From the NCBI GenBank assembly GCA_019356535.1, contig CP037918.1:744001-808000 (forward strand): 64,000 nucleotides of DNA. Direction: 5' to 3'. This document shows positions 34,971 through 43,534 of this stretch, in pieces (the first letter of the stretch is position 1; each line of letters starts with the position of its first letter). Below the pieces are notes generated by a model, which was not told where the DNA came from, ran no database searches, and saw nothing but the letters and a program-made list of their open reading frames with translations. Position numbers and translations under genes: made by a program. Source of the DNA: Chromatiaceae bacterium (lineage in GTDB: Bacteria > Pseudomonadota > Gammaproteobacteria > Chromatiales > Chromatiaceae).

Positions 34971-34976
34971 TAGAAT
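34971..34976 (+). promoter_or_regulatory. Possible -10 element for the EF-G2 gene
   Basis: TAGAAT followed by a GC-rich ACGCGCC discriminator, as in stringently controlled promoters. No good -35 lies at 16-19 bases (TTGCTG at 34944 is 21 bases away), so this is weak. Confidence 0.3.
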
Positions 34977-35010
34977 ACGCGCCTATTTCTCTGCGGATTG
35001 TGACGAATTT

Positions 35011-35038
35011 CAGCAAAATCAATTACTTGGTTTTGCTG
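35011..35038 (+). promoter_or_regulatory. Strong leader hairpin upstream of the EF-G2 gene
   Basis: CAGCAAAATCAA and TTGGTTTTGCTG form a 12-bp stem (one G-U pair in RNA) with a TTAC loop, about 120 bases before the start codon. No T tract follows, so it does not look like a terminator. It could be a regulatory leader element or a protein-binding palindrome. Confidence 0.6.
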
Positions 35039-35160
35039 TCCGGTGGCCTGTTGCATACGTTCGGCCGTTGTCTGGCAGTCCGGAGCCGTCGGGAGGCGAT
35101 TCCCGTGGTGGCAGCAGATTTGGATTAACTGGAATTTGAACGCTTTTAAAGAGACCCAAC

Positions 35161-37245
35161 ATGACTGATCTCACCCTGTATCGCAACATCGGCATCTTCG
35201 CCCACGTGGACGCGGGCAAGACCACCACCACCGAGCGCATCCTCAACCTCACCGGCAAGACCCACAAGATCGGCGAGGTGCACGACGGCGAGGCCACCAC
35301 CGACTTCATGGACCAGGAGCGTGAGCGCGGCATCACCATCCAGTCGGCGGCGACCACCTGTTTCTGGAAGGATCATCGCCTGAACATCATCGACACCCCC
35401 GGACACGTGGACTTCACCATTGAGGTGTACCGCTCGCTGAAGGTGCTCGACGGCGGCATCGGCGTGTTCTGCGGCTCCGGCGGCGTGGAGCCCCAGTCCG
35501 AGACCAACTGGCGCTATGCCAACGAGTCGGAGGTGGCGCGCATCATCTTCGTCAACAAGCTGGACCGCATGGGCGCCGACTTCTACCGCGTGGTCAAGCA
35601 GGTCGAGGACGTGCTGGGCGCCAACCCGCTGGTGATGACCCTGCCGATCGGCATCGAGGACGAATTCGCCGGCGTGGTCGATCTGCTCACCCGCAAGGCC
35701 TGGATCTGGGACGACTCGGGCGATCCGCACAAGTACCACATCGAAGATGTGCCCGCGGACATGGTCGACAAGGTCGAGGAGTACCGCGAGAAGCTGATCG
35801 AGACCGCGGTCGAGCAGGACGATGACCTGATGGAGGCCTACCTCGAGGGCGAGGAGCCTTCCATCGAGGACGTCAAGCGCTGCATTCGCAAGGGCACCAT
35901 CAACCTGGATTTCTTCCCGACCTACTGCGGCTCGGCGTTCAAGAACAAGGGTATCCAGCTGGTGCTGGACGCGGTGGTGGACTATCTGCCGAACCCGACC
36001 GAGGTCAAGCCCCAGCCGGAAGTCGATCTGGAGGGCAACGAGACCGGCGAGTACGCCATCGTCGATCCCGACCGCCCGCTGCGCGCCCTGGCATTCAAGA
36101 TCATGGACGACCGCTTTGGTGCTCTCACCTTCACCCGTATCTACTCGGGGCGGCTGAAGAAGGGCGACACCGTGCTCAACACCTACACCGGCAAGACCGA
36201 GCGTATCGGCCGCATCGTCGAGATGCACGCCAACGAGCGCAAGGAGCTGGATTCCGCGCAGGCCGGTGACATCATCGCCCTGGTGGGCCTGAAGAACACC
36301 CAGACCGGTCACACCCTGGCCGATCCCAACAACCCGGCGACCCTCGAGCCGATGGTGTTCCCCGATCCGGTGATCTCCATCGCCATCAAGCCCAAGGACA
36401 AGGGTTCGACCGAGAAACTGGGGGTGGCGCTCAACAAGATGATGCAGGAAGACCCCTCGTTCCGCGTCGAGACCGACGAGGACTCGGGCGAGACCATCAT
36501 CAAGGGCATGGGCGAGCTGCACCTCGACATCAAGGTGGACATCCTGCGCCGCACCCACGGTGTGGACGTGGAGATGGGCAAGCCGCAGGTGGCCTATCGC
36601 GAGACCATCACCAAGCGGGTCGAAGACAGCTACACCCACAAGAAGCAGACCGGTGGTTCGGGTCAGTTCGCCAAGATCGACTATGTGATCGAGCCGGGCG
36701 AGCCCAACAGCGGCTTCCAGTTCGAGTCCACTGTCACCGGCGGCAACGTGCCGCGCGAGTTCTGGCCTGCGGTCGAGAAGGGCTTCGAGGTCAGCATGCA
36801 GGAAGGCCCGCTGGCCGGCTTCCCGCTGCTGGACGTGAAGGTGACCCTGGTCGATGGTGGTTTCCACCCGGTGGACTCCTCGGCCATCGCCTACGAGATC
36901 GCCGCCAAGGGTGCCTACCGCCAGTCGGTGCCCAAGGCCGGTCCGCAACTGCTCGAGCCGATCATGAAGGTGGACGTGTTCACGCCCGAGGACCATGTTG
37001 GTGACGTCATCGGCGACCTCAACCGCCGCCGCGGCATGATCCAGGGCCAGGAGTCCGGTCCCACCGGCGTGCGCGTGAAGGCCGAATGCCCGCTCTCGGA
37101 GATGTTCGGCTACATCGGCGACCTGCGTACCATGACTTCGGGTCGTGGCCAGTTCTCGATGGAGTTCTCGCACTATGCGCCCTGCCCGGCCAACGTGGCC
37201 GAGGAGGTCATCAAGGAGACCAAGGCGCGCAAGGAAGCCGAGTGA
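35161..37245 (+). CDS. fusA2: Elongation factor G, EF-G2-type paralogue
   Basis: A 694-residue translational GTPase with all G motifs: [14 protein letters not shown] (G1), RERGITI (G2), DTPGHVDF (G3) and NKLD (G4). Domains II-V run to the end. The segment [20 protein letters not shown] differs from the housekeeping EF-G pattern and matches the second EF-G type of Pseudomonas, Vibrio and Shewanella. It stands alone, away from rpsL, rpsG and tuf, which also supports a paralogue. It would catalyse translocation and/or ribosome recycling. It has a long leader with a hairpin and a strong terminator behind it. It is monocistronic. Confidence 0.9.
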   Translation: MTDLTLYRNIGIFAHVDAGKTTTTERILNLTGKTHKIGEVHDGEATTDFMDQERERGITIQSAATTCFWKDHRLNIIDTPGHVDFTIEVYRSLKVLDGGIGVFCGSGGVEPQSETNWRYANESEVARIIFVNKLDRMGADFYRVVKQVEDVLGANPLVMTLPIGIEDEFAGVVDLLTRKAWIWDDSGDPHKYHIEDVPADMVDKVEEYREKLIETAVEQDDDLMEAYLEGEEPSIEDVKRCIRKGTINLDFFPTYCGSAFKNKGIQLVLDAVVDYLPNPTEVKPQPEVDLEGNETGEYAIVDPDRPLRALAFKIMDDRFGALTFTRIYSGRLKKGDTVLNTYTGKTERIGRIVEMHANERKELDSAQAGDIIALVGLKNTQTGHTLADPNNPATLEPMVFPDPVISIAIKPKDKGSTEKLGVALNKMMQEDPSFRVETDEDSGETIIKGMGELHLDIKVDILRRTHGVDVEMGKPQVAYRETITKRVEDSYTHKKQTGGSGQFAKIDYVIEPGEPNSGFQFESTVTGGNVPREFWPAVEKGFEVSMQEGPLAGFPLLDVKVTLVDGGFHPVDSSAIAYEIAAKGAYRQSVPKAGPQLLEPIMKVDVFTPEDHVGDVIGDLNRRRGMIQGQESGPTGVRVKAECPLSEMFGYIGDLRTMTSGRGQFSMEFSHYAPCPANVAEEVIKETKARKEAE

Positions 37246-37270
37246 ACATTCCGCGCGCCGCTATTGGCAA

Positions 37271-37301
37271 GGCCGGACCCGGGTAGGGTCCGGCCTTTTT
37301 T
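37271..37301 (+). terminator. Rho-independent terminator of the EF-G2 gene
   Basis: GGCCGGACCC and GGGTCCGGCC form a perfect 10-bp stem with a 5-base loop, followed by TTTTTT. It lies 25 bases after the EF-G2 stop. Confidence 0.93.
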
Positions 37302-37330
37302 ATGCTCTGGCGTCTGTCACGCCTTGGCGG

Positions 37331-38158
37331 CTATCTCGGGTGGTATCGCCCGCTGCGCAATGCCTGCGCGTTCTGTCGCCAGAGGTTGCGTGCCAGGCGT
37401 TGCAGGGGGATGTCCAGGCGGAGCCCAAGGGCCTGTGCCGTGGAGAACAGCCGGTTGCGATCGATCACCGGCAGGTGCTCGCGGAAGGCGAAGATGATGC
37501 TGTTGCCGCCCTGCACGTGCAGGGCCAGGCGGGACTCGCCGAACACTGCGTCCAGCGCCTGGAGGGCGGCCTGGGCATCGCGGAATTCACTGCACCAGGC
37601 GTTGAGCAGCAGCAGACCATGGCTGGCGAGGCTCTCCCGAGTGTGCTCGAGGAAGTCGATCCGCATCTGTACGGGGTTGACGCCTTCGGCCAGGTAGAGA
37701 TCGGCGAAGATCAGGTCGAAACGGTCCTGCGTGCCGGCGATGAAATCGGCGGCATCGGCACAATGCAGGCGCAGCTGAGGGTCGTCGGGATGGACGCCGA
37801 ACCATTCGATGGCCAGATCGATCACGGCCTGGCGATACTCCACGGCCGTCAGGTTCAGGTCGGGGACGGCGTGGCGCAGGGCGCGTACCAGGCTGCCGCC
37901 TCCCAGGCCGAGGATCAGTGCCGAGGCGGGTGCCGGGTGCAGCAATAGCCCGAGCATCATCGCCTGGGTGTAGACATGCTCCAGCCGCCACGGCCGGGCT
38001 GTGTTGCAGCAGCTCTGTTCTACGGCATTGCCGAAGGTGAGGAAGCGGTGCTGCCCCAGTTCGCGGACTTCCACGGGGCCGCAGGAGTCCTGGCGGTGTG
38101 CGACGATCCGGCCGAGGGGATGCGGCTTGTCTGTGGTCTCAGCCACCCAGGCTGGCAA
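37331..38158 (-). CDS. Spermidine synthase-like protein
   Basis: A 275-residue Rossmann-fold protein of the polyamine aminopropyltransferase/methyltransferase type: ALILGLGGGSLVRAL (motif I), LTAVEYRQAVIDLA, and FDLIFADLYLAEGV at the catalytic position. It lacks the canonical N-terminal beta-domain of SpeE, so polyamine synthesis is not assured. TTG 38158 is the longest start, GTG 38146 (MAETTDKP) is equally possible. Both overlap the upstream DUF302 gene, suggesting translational coupling. Confidence 0.75.
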   Translation of the reverse strand: MPAWVAETTDKPHPLGRIVAHRQDSCGPVEVRELGQHRFLTFGNAVEQSCCNTARPWRLEHVYTQAMMLGLLLHPAPASALILGLGGGSLVRALRHAVPDLNLTAVEYRQAVIDLAIEWFGVHPDDPQLRLHCADAADFIAGTQDRFDLIFADLYLAEGVNPVQMRIDFLEHTRESLASHGLLLLNAWCSEFRDAQAALQALDAVFGESRLALHVQGGNSIIFAFREHLPVIDRNRLFSTAQALGLRLDIPLQRLARNLWRQNAQALRSGRYHPR

Positions 38159-38528
38159 CCACCCGTTGCAGTTTGTCCCGGGCCTCCTCGGCTACCGCGC
38201 GCACCTCGGCCGACTCGCTCAGTCCCAGCACGGCGACCGGGTCCATGAAGCTGACCACGGTCTTGCCGTCACCGGTGTCACGGACTACAAAGTTGCAGGG
38301 TAGCAGGGTGCCGGCATTGGGTTCGACCGCGAGCACCCGGTCGGCGAGTTGCGGGTTGCAGGCACCCAGGATGCGATAGGGCGGGATGTCCTTGTCCATC
38401 TTGGCCTTGAAGATGGCCTGCACGTCCACTTCGCTGACGATGCCCAGGTGTTCGGACATCAGGGCCTCGCGGACCTTTTCGAGTGCTTGTTCGAAGGGCA
38501 GGTCGAGGGTGAGGTTGAATTCGTACAT
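38139..38528 (-). CDS. DUF302 domain protein
   Basis: A 129-residue cytosolic protein beginning MYEFNLTLDLPFEQALEKVREAL, with SEVDVQAIFKAKMDKD, YRILGACNPQLADRVL and LLPCNFVVRD, which together are the DUF302 pattern. The family is widespread in sulfur- and metal-handling bacteria, its reaction is unknown. A conserved Cys is present in ACNP and another in PCN. It is the first gene of a two-gene - strand unit and is divergent from the sulfur-globule-like gene. Confidence 0.87.
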   Translation of the reverse strand: MYEFNLTLDLPFEQALEKVREALMSEHLGIVSEVDVQAIFKAKMDKDIPPYRILGACNPQLADRVLAVEPNAGTLLPCNFVVRDTGDGKTVVSFMDPVAVLGLSESAEVRAVAEEARDKLQRVVASLGG

Positions 38529-38570
38529 GGCGGGCTCTCCTGTGAGCGGACGGATGGTCCGGGGAAAGGC

Positions 38571-38625
38571 AACATTATAAATAAATATTTGATAGCATAA
38601 GCATATCTTTGATTATTATTTATTA
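38571..38625. promoter_or_regulatory. AT-rich divergent promoter region
   Basis: This AT-rich stretch contrasts strongly with its surroundings. On the - strand it has a perfect TATAAT (38574-38579) for the DUF302 gene. On the + strand TTGATA (38589-38594) and TATTAT (38614-38619, 19-base spacer) could drive the secreted-protein gene. Confidence 0.5.
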
Positions 38626-38675
38626 TTATGATGTCGGCGGGCTGTCCGCCTTTCGAGGGCATCGGGAGCGCACCA

Positions 38676-39566
38676 GTGAAACAATCGATCAAATCCCTTT
38701 CTGCCGCTATCCTGCTCGGGCTTGCGAGCGGCGCCGGTCAGGCGCTCGCGCAGGGTTATCCGCAAGGCGGTGGCTCCGCGCCCCAGCAGCCACCGGCCGC
38801 TCCCTATGGTTATGCCCAGCCGGGCTATGGTGATTACGGCTATGGCCAATACCCGGGCTATGGTTACCAGGCCCCGCCGCCGGCCGGTGCCTACGCCTAT
38901 CCGGGGGGGCAGGGGTATTACCCGCCGGCCTATGGATACAGCATGCCTTACGGTGGCGCTCCGCGCGGCTTTGGCAAGAAGCGCTGGGACGATTGGGACC
39001 TGTTTGGAGGCGACAATCCGCTGCAGAATCCCCTGGACCACGAAGGCTACTGGGCACATCCGCGGTTCCAGCCCTGGCGCAGTGGGCCCTTCGCGCACGA
39101 CAAATGGCGCGATCACCCCATGAAGCAGATGCCCTGGGGCAATTTCCCGGGCTGGGGCGAGGGCTTCTTCGGTGGCTATGGCCCCGACCGCTGGAAGGGG
39201 GTGACGCCGTGGGGCAATGATGTGCCTTTCAAGTGGATCGACCCCTCCGATCCCGAAGAGTCCATAGCCAACATGTGGGAGGACGCCATCAACACCCCGT
39301 ACAACATGGGGCGCATGCCGCCGGGCTGGACCGCGCCCCAGATCAGCGTGCCCAACCCCATCGACGTGGAAAACGAGTTCGAGCGCAACTTCCGTAACGC
39401 GCCGACCGAGTTCCGCAACATGTGGAGCGAGGAGGGGGCGGGCTTCGGCTCCGCTGGCAAGCCCAAGGAGAAAAAGGCAGAAAAGAAGCCGCAGCAGAAG
39501 CCGGCTGCCGCAAAGCCGGGTCCGGGGGTTGAGCAGGCTGCATCGGCTCCGGCCGCGTCCCGCTGA
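38676..39566 (+). CDS. Secreted Pro/Gly/Tyr-rich protein, sulfur-globule-protein-like
   Basis: The start is GTG 38676 behind GGGAG, giving 296 residues with a clean signal peptide (KQS, hydrophobic core, AQA-type cut near residue 26). Residues 27-90 are a low-complexity Gln/Pro/Gly/Tyr region with repeated PGYG, YGYGQYPGYG and PAYGYS units, as in sulfur globule envelope proteins. The second half has conserved-looking aromatic blocks (WGNDVPFKWIDPSDPEES, NTPYNMGRMPPGW). The tail is Lys/Ala/Pro-rich. A structural role on periplasmic sulfur globules is a plausible inference, not shown. Confidence 0.65.
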   Translation: MKQSIKSLSAAILLGLASGAGQALAQGYPQGGGSAPQQPPAAPYGYAQPGYGDYGYGQYPGYGYQAPPPAGAYAYPGGQGYYPPAYGYSMPYGGAPRGFGKKRWDDWDLFGGDNPLQNPLDHEGYWAHPRFQPWRSGPFAHDKWRDHPMKQMPWGNFPGWGEGFFGGYGPDRWKGVTPWGNDVPFKWIDPSDPEESIANMWEDAINTPYNMGRMPPGWTAPQISVPNPIDVENEFERNFRNAPTEFRNMWSEEGAGFGSAGKPKEKKAEKKPQQKPAAAKPGPGVEQAASAPAASR

Positions 39567-39599
39567 TCCGCAGTCACTGGCCGACAGTACACGCACGCC

Positions 39600-39810
39600 T
39601 CATTCCTCCCGTGCAAGCGGACGCTGATCATAGGCCCAGCAAGCGGAGAGGGTTTGGTTTGAGGCAGCCTGGAGGCCCATGTGTCCTTTGAGCTCTTTGC
39701 GGTTTGCCCCCTCCCGGCCTCCCCCGCAAGCGGGGGAGGAGTGACAGTCCTTTCGGCAATCGGGAGTCGTCCCCTCCGCGTGTGCGGGGGAGGGTCGGGG
39801 AGGAGCTACT
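39600..39810. repeat. Composite repeat block leading into the tandem array
   Basis: 39622-39740 resembles 47259-47367 (shared phrases include GTTTGAGGCAGCCTGGA versus GTTTGAGGCTGCCTGGA, and CTTTGCGGTTTGCCCCCTCC), ending in a CCTCCCCCGCAAGCGGGGGA hairpin. A second hairpin (CCCCTCCGCGTGTGCGGGGG) follows at about 39770-39795. Confidence 0.75.
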
Positions 39811-40290
39811 CGGCATGGCTAGGACTCGACACCTTCGTCATCGCGATCAGCCTCTATCCCTTACGTCAGTGGAGCCGCAAGCGGGGGCCAACCCTCGGTA
39901 ACCGGGGAAACCGCCCCCTCCCCGTGAGCGGGGAGGGCCGGGGAGGGACTACTCGGCATGGCCAGGACTCGACACCTTCGTCATTGTGACCAGCCTCTAT
40001 CCCCAAGGTCAGTAGCGCTGCAAGCGGGGACCAACCCTCGGTAACCGGGGAAACCGCCCTTTCCCCGTGGGTGGGGGCGGGGAGGGACTACTTGGCATGG
40101 CCAGGACTCGACACCTTCGTCATTGCGGCCAGCCTCTATCCCTTAGGTCAGTAGCGCTGCAAGCGGGGACCAACCCTCGGTAACCGGGGAAACCGCCCCC
40201 TCCCCGCGAGCGGGGAGGGCCGGGGAGGGGCCGCCCGGCATGGACAGGCATCGCACCTTCGTCATCCCGACCAGCCTCTACCCGTTCCGC
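39811..40290. repeat. Tandem array of a ~140-bp composite repeat (three copies plus a partial)
   Basis: Copies begin at 39811, 39954, 40093 and 40236 (periods 143, 139, 143). Each holds GGCATGGCCAGGACTCGACA, then CCTTCGTCATxGxGxCCAGC, CTCTATCCC, a GTCAGTAG phrase, ACCAACCCTCGGTAACCGGG, and a CCCCTCCCCG/CGGGGAGGG hairpin. The fourth copy stops after CTCTACCCG. No open frame spans it. The gap from 39567 to 40406 has no gene. Confidence 0.9.
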
Positions 40291-40406
40291 AAGTGTAGGA
40301 GGACCTTGTTAGAGGGTTCCCTTGCGGTCTGGATGCTACTGGATTTGCAATTCGGGGCGCCATGCATTAAATATTTGCGCGGCATTCCCGGATTGCGGTG
40401 GTATCG

Positions 40407-42353
40407 ATGCACGCTCCCCTTTGGCAACCTGATGACTCTCTCCGGCAAGCGGCCGAGGTCACCCGCTTCATGGCCTGGCTGCGCGAGCGCGGTCTGTACC
40501 GAGAAAGCGACGATTTCCAGGCGCTTTGGCGTTGGTCGGTAGACCAGCCCGAGGTCTTCTGGTCTGCACTTTGGGAGTGGCACGGTATCCTCGGCGAGCG
40601 TTCCGGTCCGGTGCTGGTGGATGGCGAGCGCATGCCGGGTGCGCGTTTCTTTCCTGAGAGTCGTCTCAATTTTGCGCAAAATCTGTTGCGTGAGGCCGAC
40701 GGCCAGCCTGCACTGGTGTTTCACGGGGAGGACGGTCGGCGGATCGAGCTGAGCCGCGCCGAACTGCGGCAACGCGCCCTGGCGCTGGCGGGTTGGCTGC
40801 GCGAACAGGGTGTGGGGCCCGGCGACCGGGTGGCCGCCTATGTGCCCAACATCCCGGAGGCGGTGATCACCATGCTCGCCACGGCCAGCCTGGGGGCTGT
40901 CTATTCCAGCTGTTCTCCGGATTTCGGCTTTGAAGGGGTGCTGGACCGCTTTGGCCAGATCCGCCCCAAGGTGCTGGTTGGCGTGGATGGCTACCACTAT
41001 GCCGGCAAGCGCATCGAGCGCCTGGACACGCTGTCCCGCCTCGCCGCCGCCTTGCCTGACCTGCAGGCCGTGCTGGTGCACGGCTACCTGGAATCGCAAC
41101 CGGACCTGTCCGGCGTGCCGGGGGCCATGCCTTTCGACCAGGCACTGGCACATGAGCCGCTGGATGACTTCGTGCCGGTCGGTTTCAACGATCCGCTCTA
41201 TATCCTGTATTCCTCCGGCACGACCGGGGTGCCCAAGTGCATCGTGCATGGCGTGGGCGGTACGTTGCTGCAACACGTGAAGGAACTGCGACTGCATTGC
41301 GACGTGCGAGCCGGCGACCGGGTGTTCTACTTCACCACCTGTGGCTGGATGATGTGGAACTGGATCGTCTCGGCGCTGGCGTTGCGCGCCACAGTGGTGC
41401 TGTATGACGGCAACCCCCTGTACCCGGGCCCGGAACGCCTGTGGGAGATGGCGGCCCGCGAAAGACTGAGCTTGTTCGGGACTTCCGCGAAATACCTCGA
41501 TACCGTGCGCAAGTCGGGCTACCGGCCCGGCGATGAGCAGGATCTCTCGGCGCTGCGTGTGCTGTGCTCGACTGGTTCTCCCCTGAGCCCGGAAGGCTTC
41601 GAATTTGTCTACGACGCGGTCTCTCGTGACCTGTTGCTGGCCTCGATCTCCGGCGGCACGGACATCATTTCCTGCTTCGTGCTGGGCACGCCGCTGCAGC
41701 CGGTCTATGCCGGCGAGATCCAGACTCGGGGGCTCGGCATGGACGTGGCGGTGCTCGACGAGGACGGCAAGGCGGTGGTCGGCGAGGCAGGGGAGCTGTG
41801 CTGCCTGAGTCCTTTCCCGAGCATGCCGGTCGGCTTCTGGAACGATCCCGATGGCAGCCGCTATCGGGCAGCCTATTTCGAGCACTTCCCCGGTATCTGG
41901 CGGCACGGTGACTGGGCCACGCTCACCGAGCGGGGCGGCGTGGTCATTCATGGACGCTCCGACGCGGTGCTGAACCCTGGCGGCGTGCGCATCGGCACCG
42001 CCGAGATCTATCGCCCGGTGGAGGCCTTCGAGGAGGTTGCCGAGGCGCTGGTGGTGGGGCAGCAGTGGGAGGGCGACGTCCGGGTGATCCTGTTCGTGCG
42101 TCTCGTGCCCGGTGCGCGGCTGGACGCAGACCTGGAGCAACGGCTGCGTCGCGCGATCCGGGAACGCGCCTCGCCCCGGCACGTGCCCGCCAGGATCCTG
42201 GCAGTGGACGATATCCCGCGCACCCGTTCAGGCAAGATCAGCGAGCTGGCGGTGCGAGATGTGATCCATGGCCGGCCGGTGAAGAATACCCATGCGTTGG
42301 CTAATCCCGAAGCCCTGGCCTGCTTCCGGGATCGCCCGGAGCTGCAGTCATGA
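40407..42353 (+). CDS. Acetoacetyl-CoA synthetase (acetoacetate-CoA ligase)
   Basis: A 648-residue ANL-superfamily adenylating enzyme (GTG 40398 is an alternative start). The N-terminal SRLNFAQNLLR block, the AMP motif YSSGTTGVPKCIVHG, FYFTTCGWMMWNW, and the C-terminal GRSDAVLNPGGVRIG and RSGKISELAVRD with the catalytic Lys identify the acetoacetate-CoA ligase family. It activates acetoacetate with ATP and CoA to acetoacetyl-CoA. It overlaps the thiolase gene as ATGA, which would split acetoacetyl-CoA into two acetyl-CoA. The nearby BKACE gene would supply acetoacetate. Confidence 0.9.
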   Translation: MHAPLWQPDDSLRQAAEVTRFMAWLRERGLYRESDDFQALWRWSVDQPEVFWSALWEWHGILGERSGPVLVDGERMPGARFFPESRLNFAQNLLREADGQPALVFHGEDGRRIELSRAELRQRALALAGWLREQGVGPGDRVAAYVPNIPEAVITMLATASLGAVYSSCSPDFGFEGVLDRFGQIRPKVLVGVDGYHYAGKRIERLDTLSRLAAALPDLQAVLVHGYLESQPDLSGVPGAMPFDQALAHEPLDDFVPVGFNDPLYILYSSGTTGVPKCIVHGVGGTLLQHVKELRLHCDVRAGDRVFYFTTCGWMMWNWIVSALALRATVVLYDGNPLYPGPERLWEMAARERLSLFGTSAKYLDTVRKSGYRPGDEQDLSALRVLCSTGSPLSPEGFEFVYDAVSRDLLLASISGGTDIISCFVLGTPLQPVYAGEIQTRGLGMDVAVLDEDGKAVVGEAGELCCLSPFPSMPVGFWNDPDGSRYRAAYFEHFPGIWRHGDWATLTERGGVVIHGRSDAVLNPGGVRIGTAEIYRPVEAFEEVAEALVVGQQWEGDVRVILFVRLVPGARLDADLEQRLRRAIRERASPRHVPARILAVDDIPRTRSGKISELAVRDVIHGRPVKNTHALANPEALACFRDRPELQS

Positions 42354-43528
42354 AACCGGTTTACATCCTCTCCGCAGTGCGCACCGCCATCGGCCGCTTC
42401 GGCGGCAGCCTGCGCGATGTGCCACCGGCCGAACTGCTCACCCCGGTGATGCGGGCCGCCATCGAACGCTCGGGGCTGCCGGCCGGGCGGCTGGAGACAG
42501 CCATCCTGGGCAATGTGCTGCATACCGCACCTGGCGATCCTTACCTGGCGCGCCGTTGCTCGATCGAGGCCGGTCTGCCGCATGCGGCCACCGCGTTGGC
42601 GATCAACCGGCTGTGCGGCAGTTCGCTGGAGGCGATTATCGATCTGGGGATGCGGATCCGTCTTGGCGAAGTCCGTGCCGGCATTGCCGCAGGGGTGGAG
42701 TCGATGAGCCGCGCGCCCCATATACTGCCGAACTTGCGGTTCGGCAAGAAGCTCGGGGACGTGGGCATGCTCGACATGCTGCCCGGACCGCTGACCGATC
42801 CCTTCGGCCACGGTCACATGGGCGAAACGGCCGAGTACCTGGCCGAACACTTCGGTATCGACCGCGAAACCATGGACGCTTTCGCACTGGATTCCCAGCG
42901 CAAGGCGCTCGCGGCCATCGAAGCCGGTCATTTCGAGGAGCAGATCGTACCGATCGAGGTGGGTCCCCCGGGGCGGCGCCATGCGTTTGCACAAGATGAG
43001 CATCCGCGTGCTGACGTCACGCCCGAGCGGTTGGCCGCCCTGCCGCCGGCCTTCTGTGAAGGGGGGCGGGTGACGGCCGGCAACAGTTCGGGGATCAACG
43101 ATGCGGCCAGTGCCCTGGTGCTGGCCGATGAGGATGCGGTGGCAGGGCTGCGGCCCATGGCCCGGGTGCTTTCCTGGGGGCATGCGGGTACCGATCCCCG
43201 GCTGATGGGCATCGGGCCGGTCGGCGCCAGCCGTCAGGCCTTGCAGCGCGCCGGCCTGGATGCGGGCGACCTGGATGTTGTCGAGTCCAACGAGGCATTT
43301 GCCGCACAGGCCTGTGCGGTCAGCCGTGAGCTGGGGCTGGATGCCGCCATCGTCAACCCGAATGGCGGCGCGATCGCGCTGGGACACCCGATCGGCGCCA
43401 CTGGCGCCATCCTGGTCACCAAGCTGGTGCACGAACTGGCACGCAGTGGCGGCCGCTATGGCCTGGCCACGCTCTGCATCGGCGGCGGCCAAGGGGCGGC
43501 GCTGGTGGTCGAGAACCTGTTGCGCTGA
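42350..43528 (+). CDS. Acetyl-CoA acetyltransferase / thiolase
   Basis: A 392-residue thiolase with the acyl-accepting Cys in NRLCGSSLEA (C89), the catalytic His in GHPIGATG (H346) and the second Cys in LCIGGGQG (C376). NEAFAAQACAV carries the NEAF motif. It reversibly cleaves acetoacetyl-CoA with CoA to two acetyl-CoA. The ATGA overlap with the acetoacetyl-CoA synthetase argues for that substrate here. Confidence 0.93.
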   Translation: MKPVYILSAVRTAIGRFGGSLRDVPPAELLTPVMRAAIERSGLPAGRLETAILGNVLHTAPGDPYLARRCSIEAGLPHAATALAINRLCGSSLEAIIDLGMRIRLGEVRAGIAAGVESMSRAPHILPNLRFGKKLGDVGMLDMLPGPLTDPFGHGHMGETAEYLAEHFGIDRETMDAFALDSQRKALAAIEAGHFEEQIVPIEVGPPGRRHAFAQDEHPRADVTPERLAALPPAFCEGGRVTAGNSSGINDAASALVLADEDAVAGLRPMARVLSWGHAGTDPRLMGIGPVGASRQALQRAGLDAGDLDVVESNEAFAAQACAVSRELGLDAAIVNPNGGAIALGHPIGATGAILVTKLVHELARSGGRYGLATLCIGGGQGAALVVENLLR

Positions 43529-43534
43529 CCCCCG

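Noticed and set aside
34944-34976. TTGCTG...TAGAAT as a standard promoter for the EF-G2 gene
   Set aside because: The spacer is 21 bases, too long. Only the -10-like element is reported, at low confidence.
35146-37173. 675-residue open frame on the - strand opposite the EF-G2 gene
   Set aside because: It is the mirror frame of a codon-biased GC-rich gene. The translation is His/Val/Leu/Asp-repetitive without any recognisable domain, while the + strand encodes a complete EF-G.
39811-40290. Regular repeat array considered as a CRISPR
   Set aside because: The repeated unit is about 140 bp and the copies are continuous without unique spacers. No cas genes are near. The same modules occur singly elsewhere.
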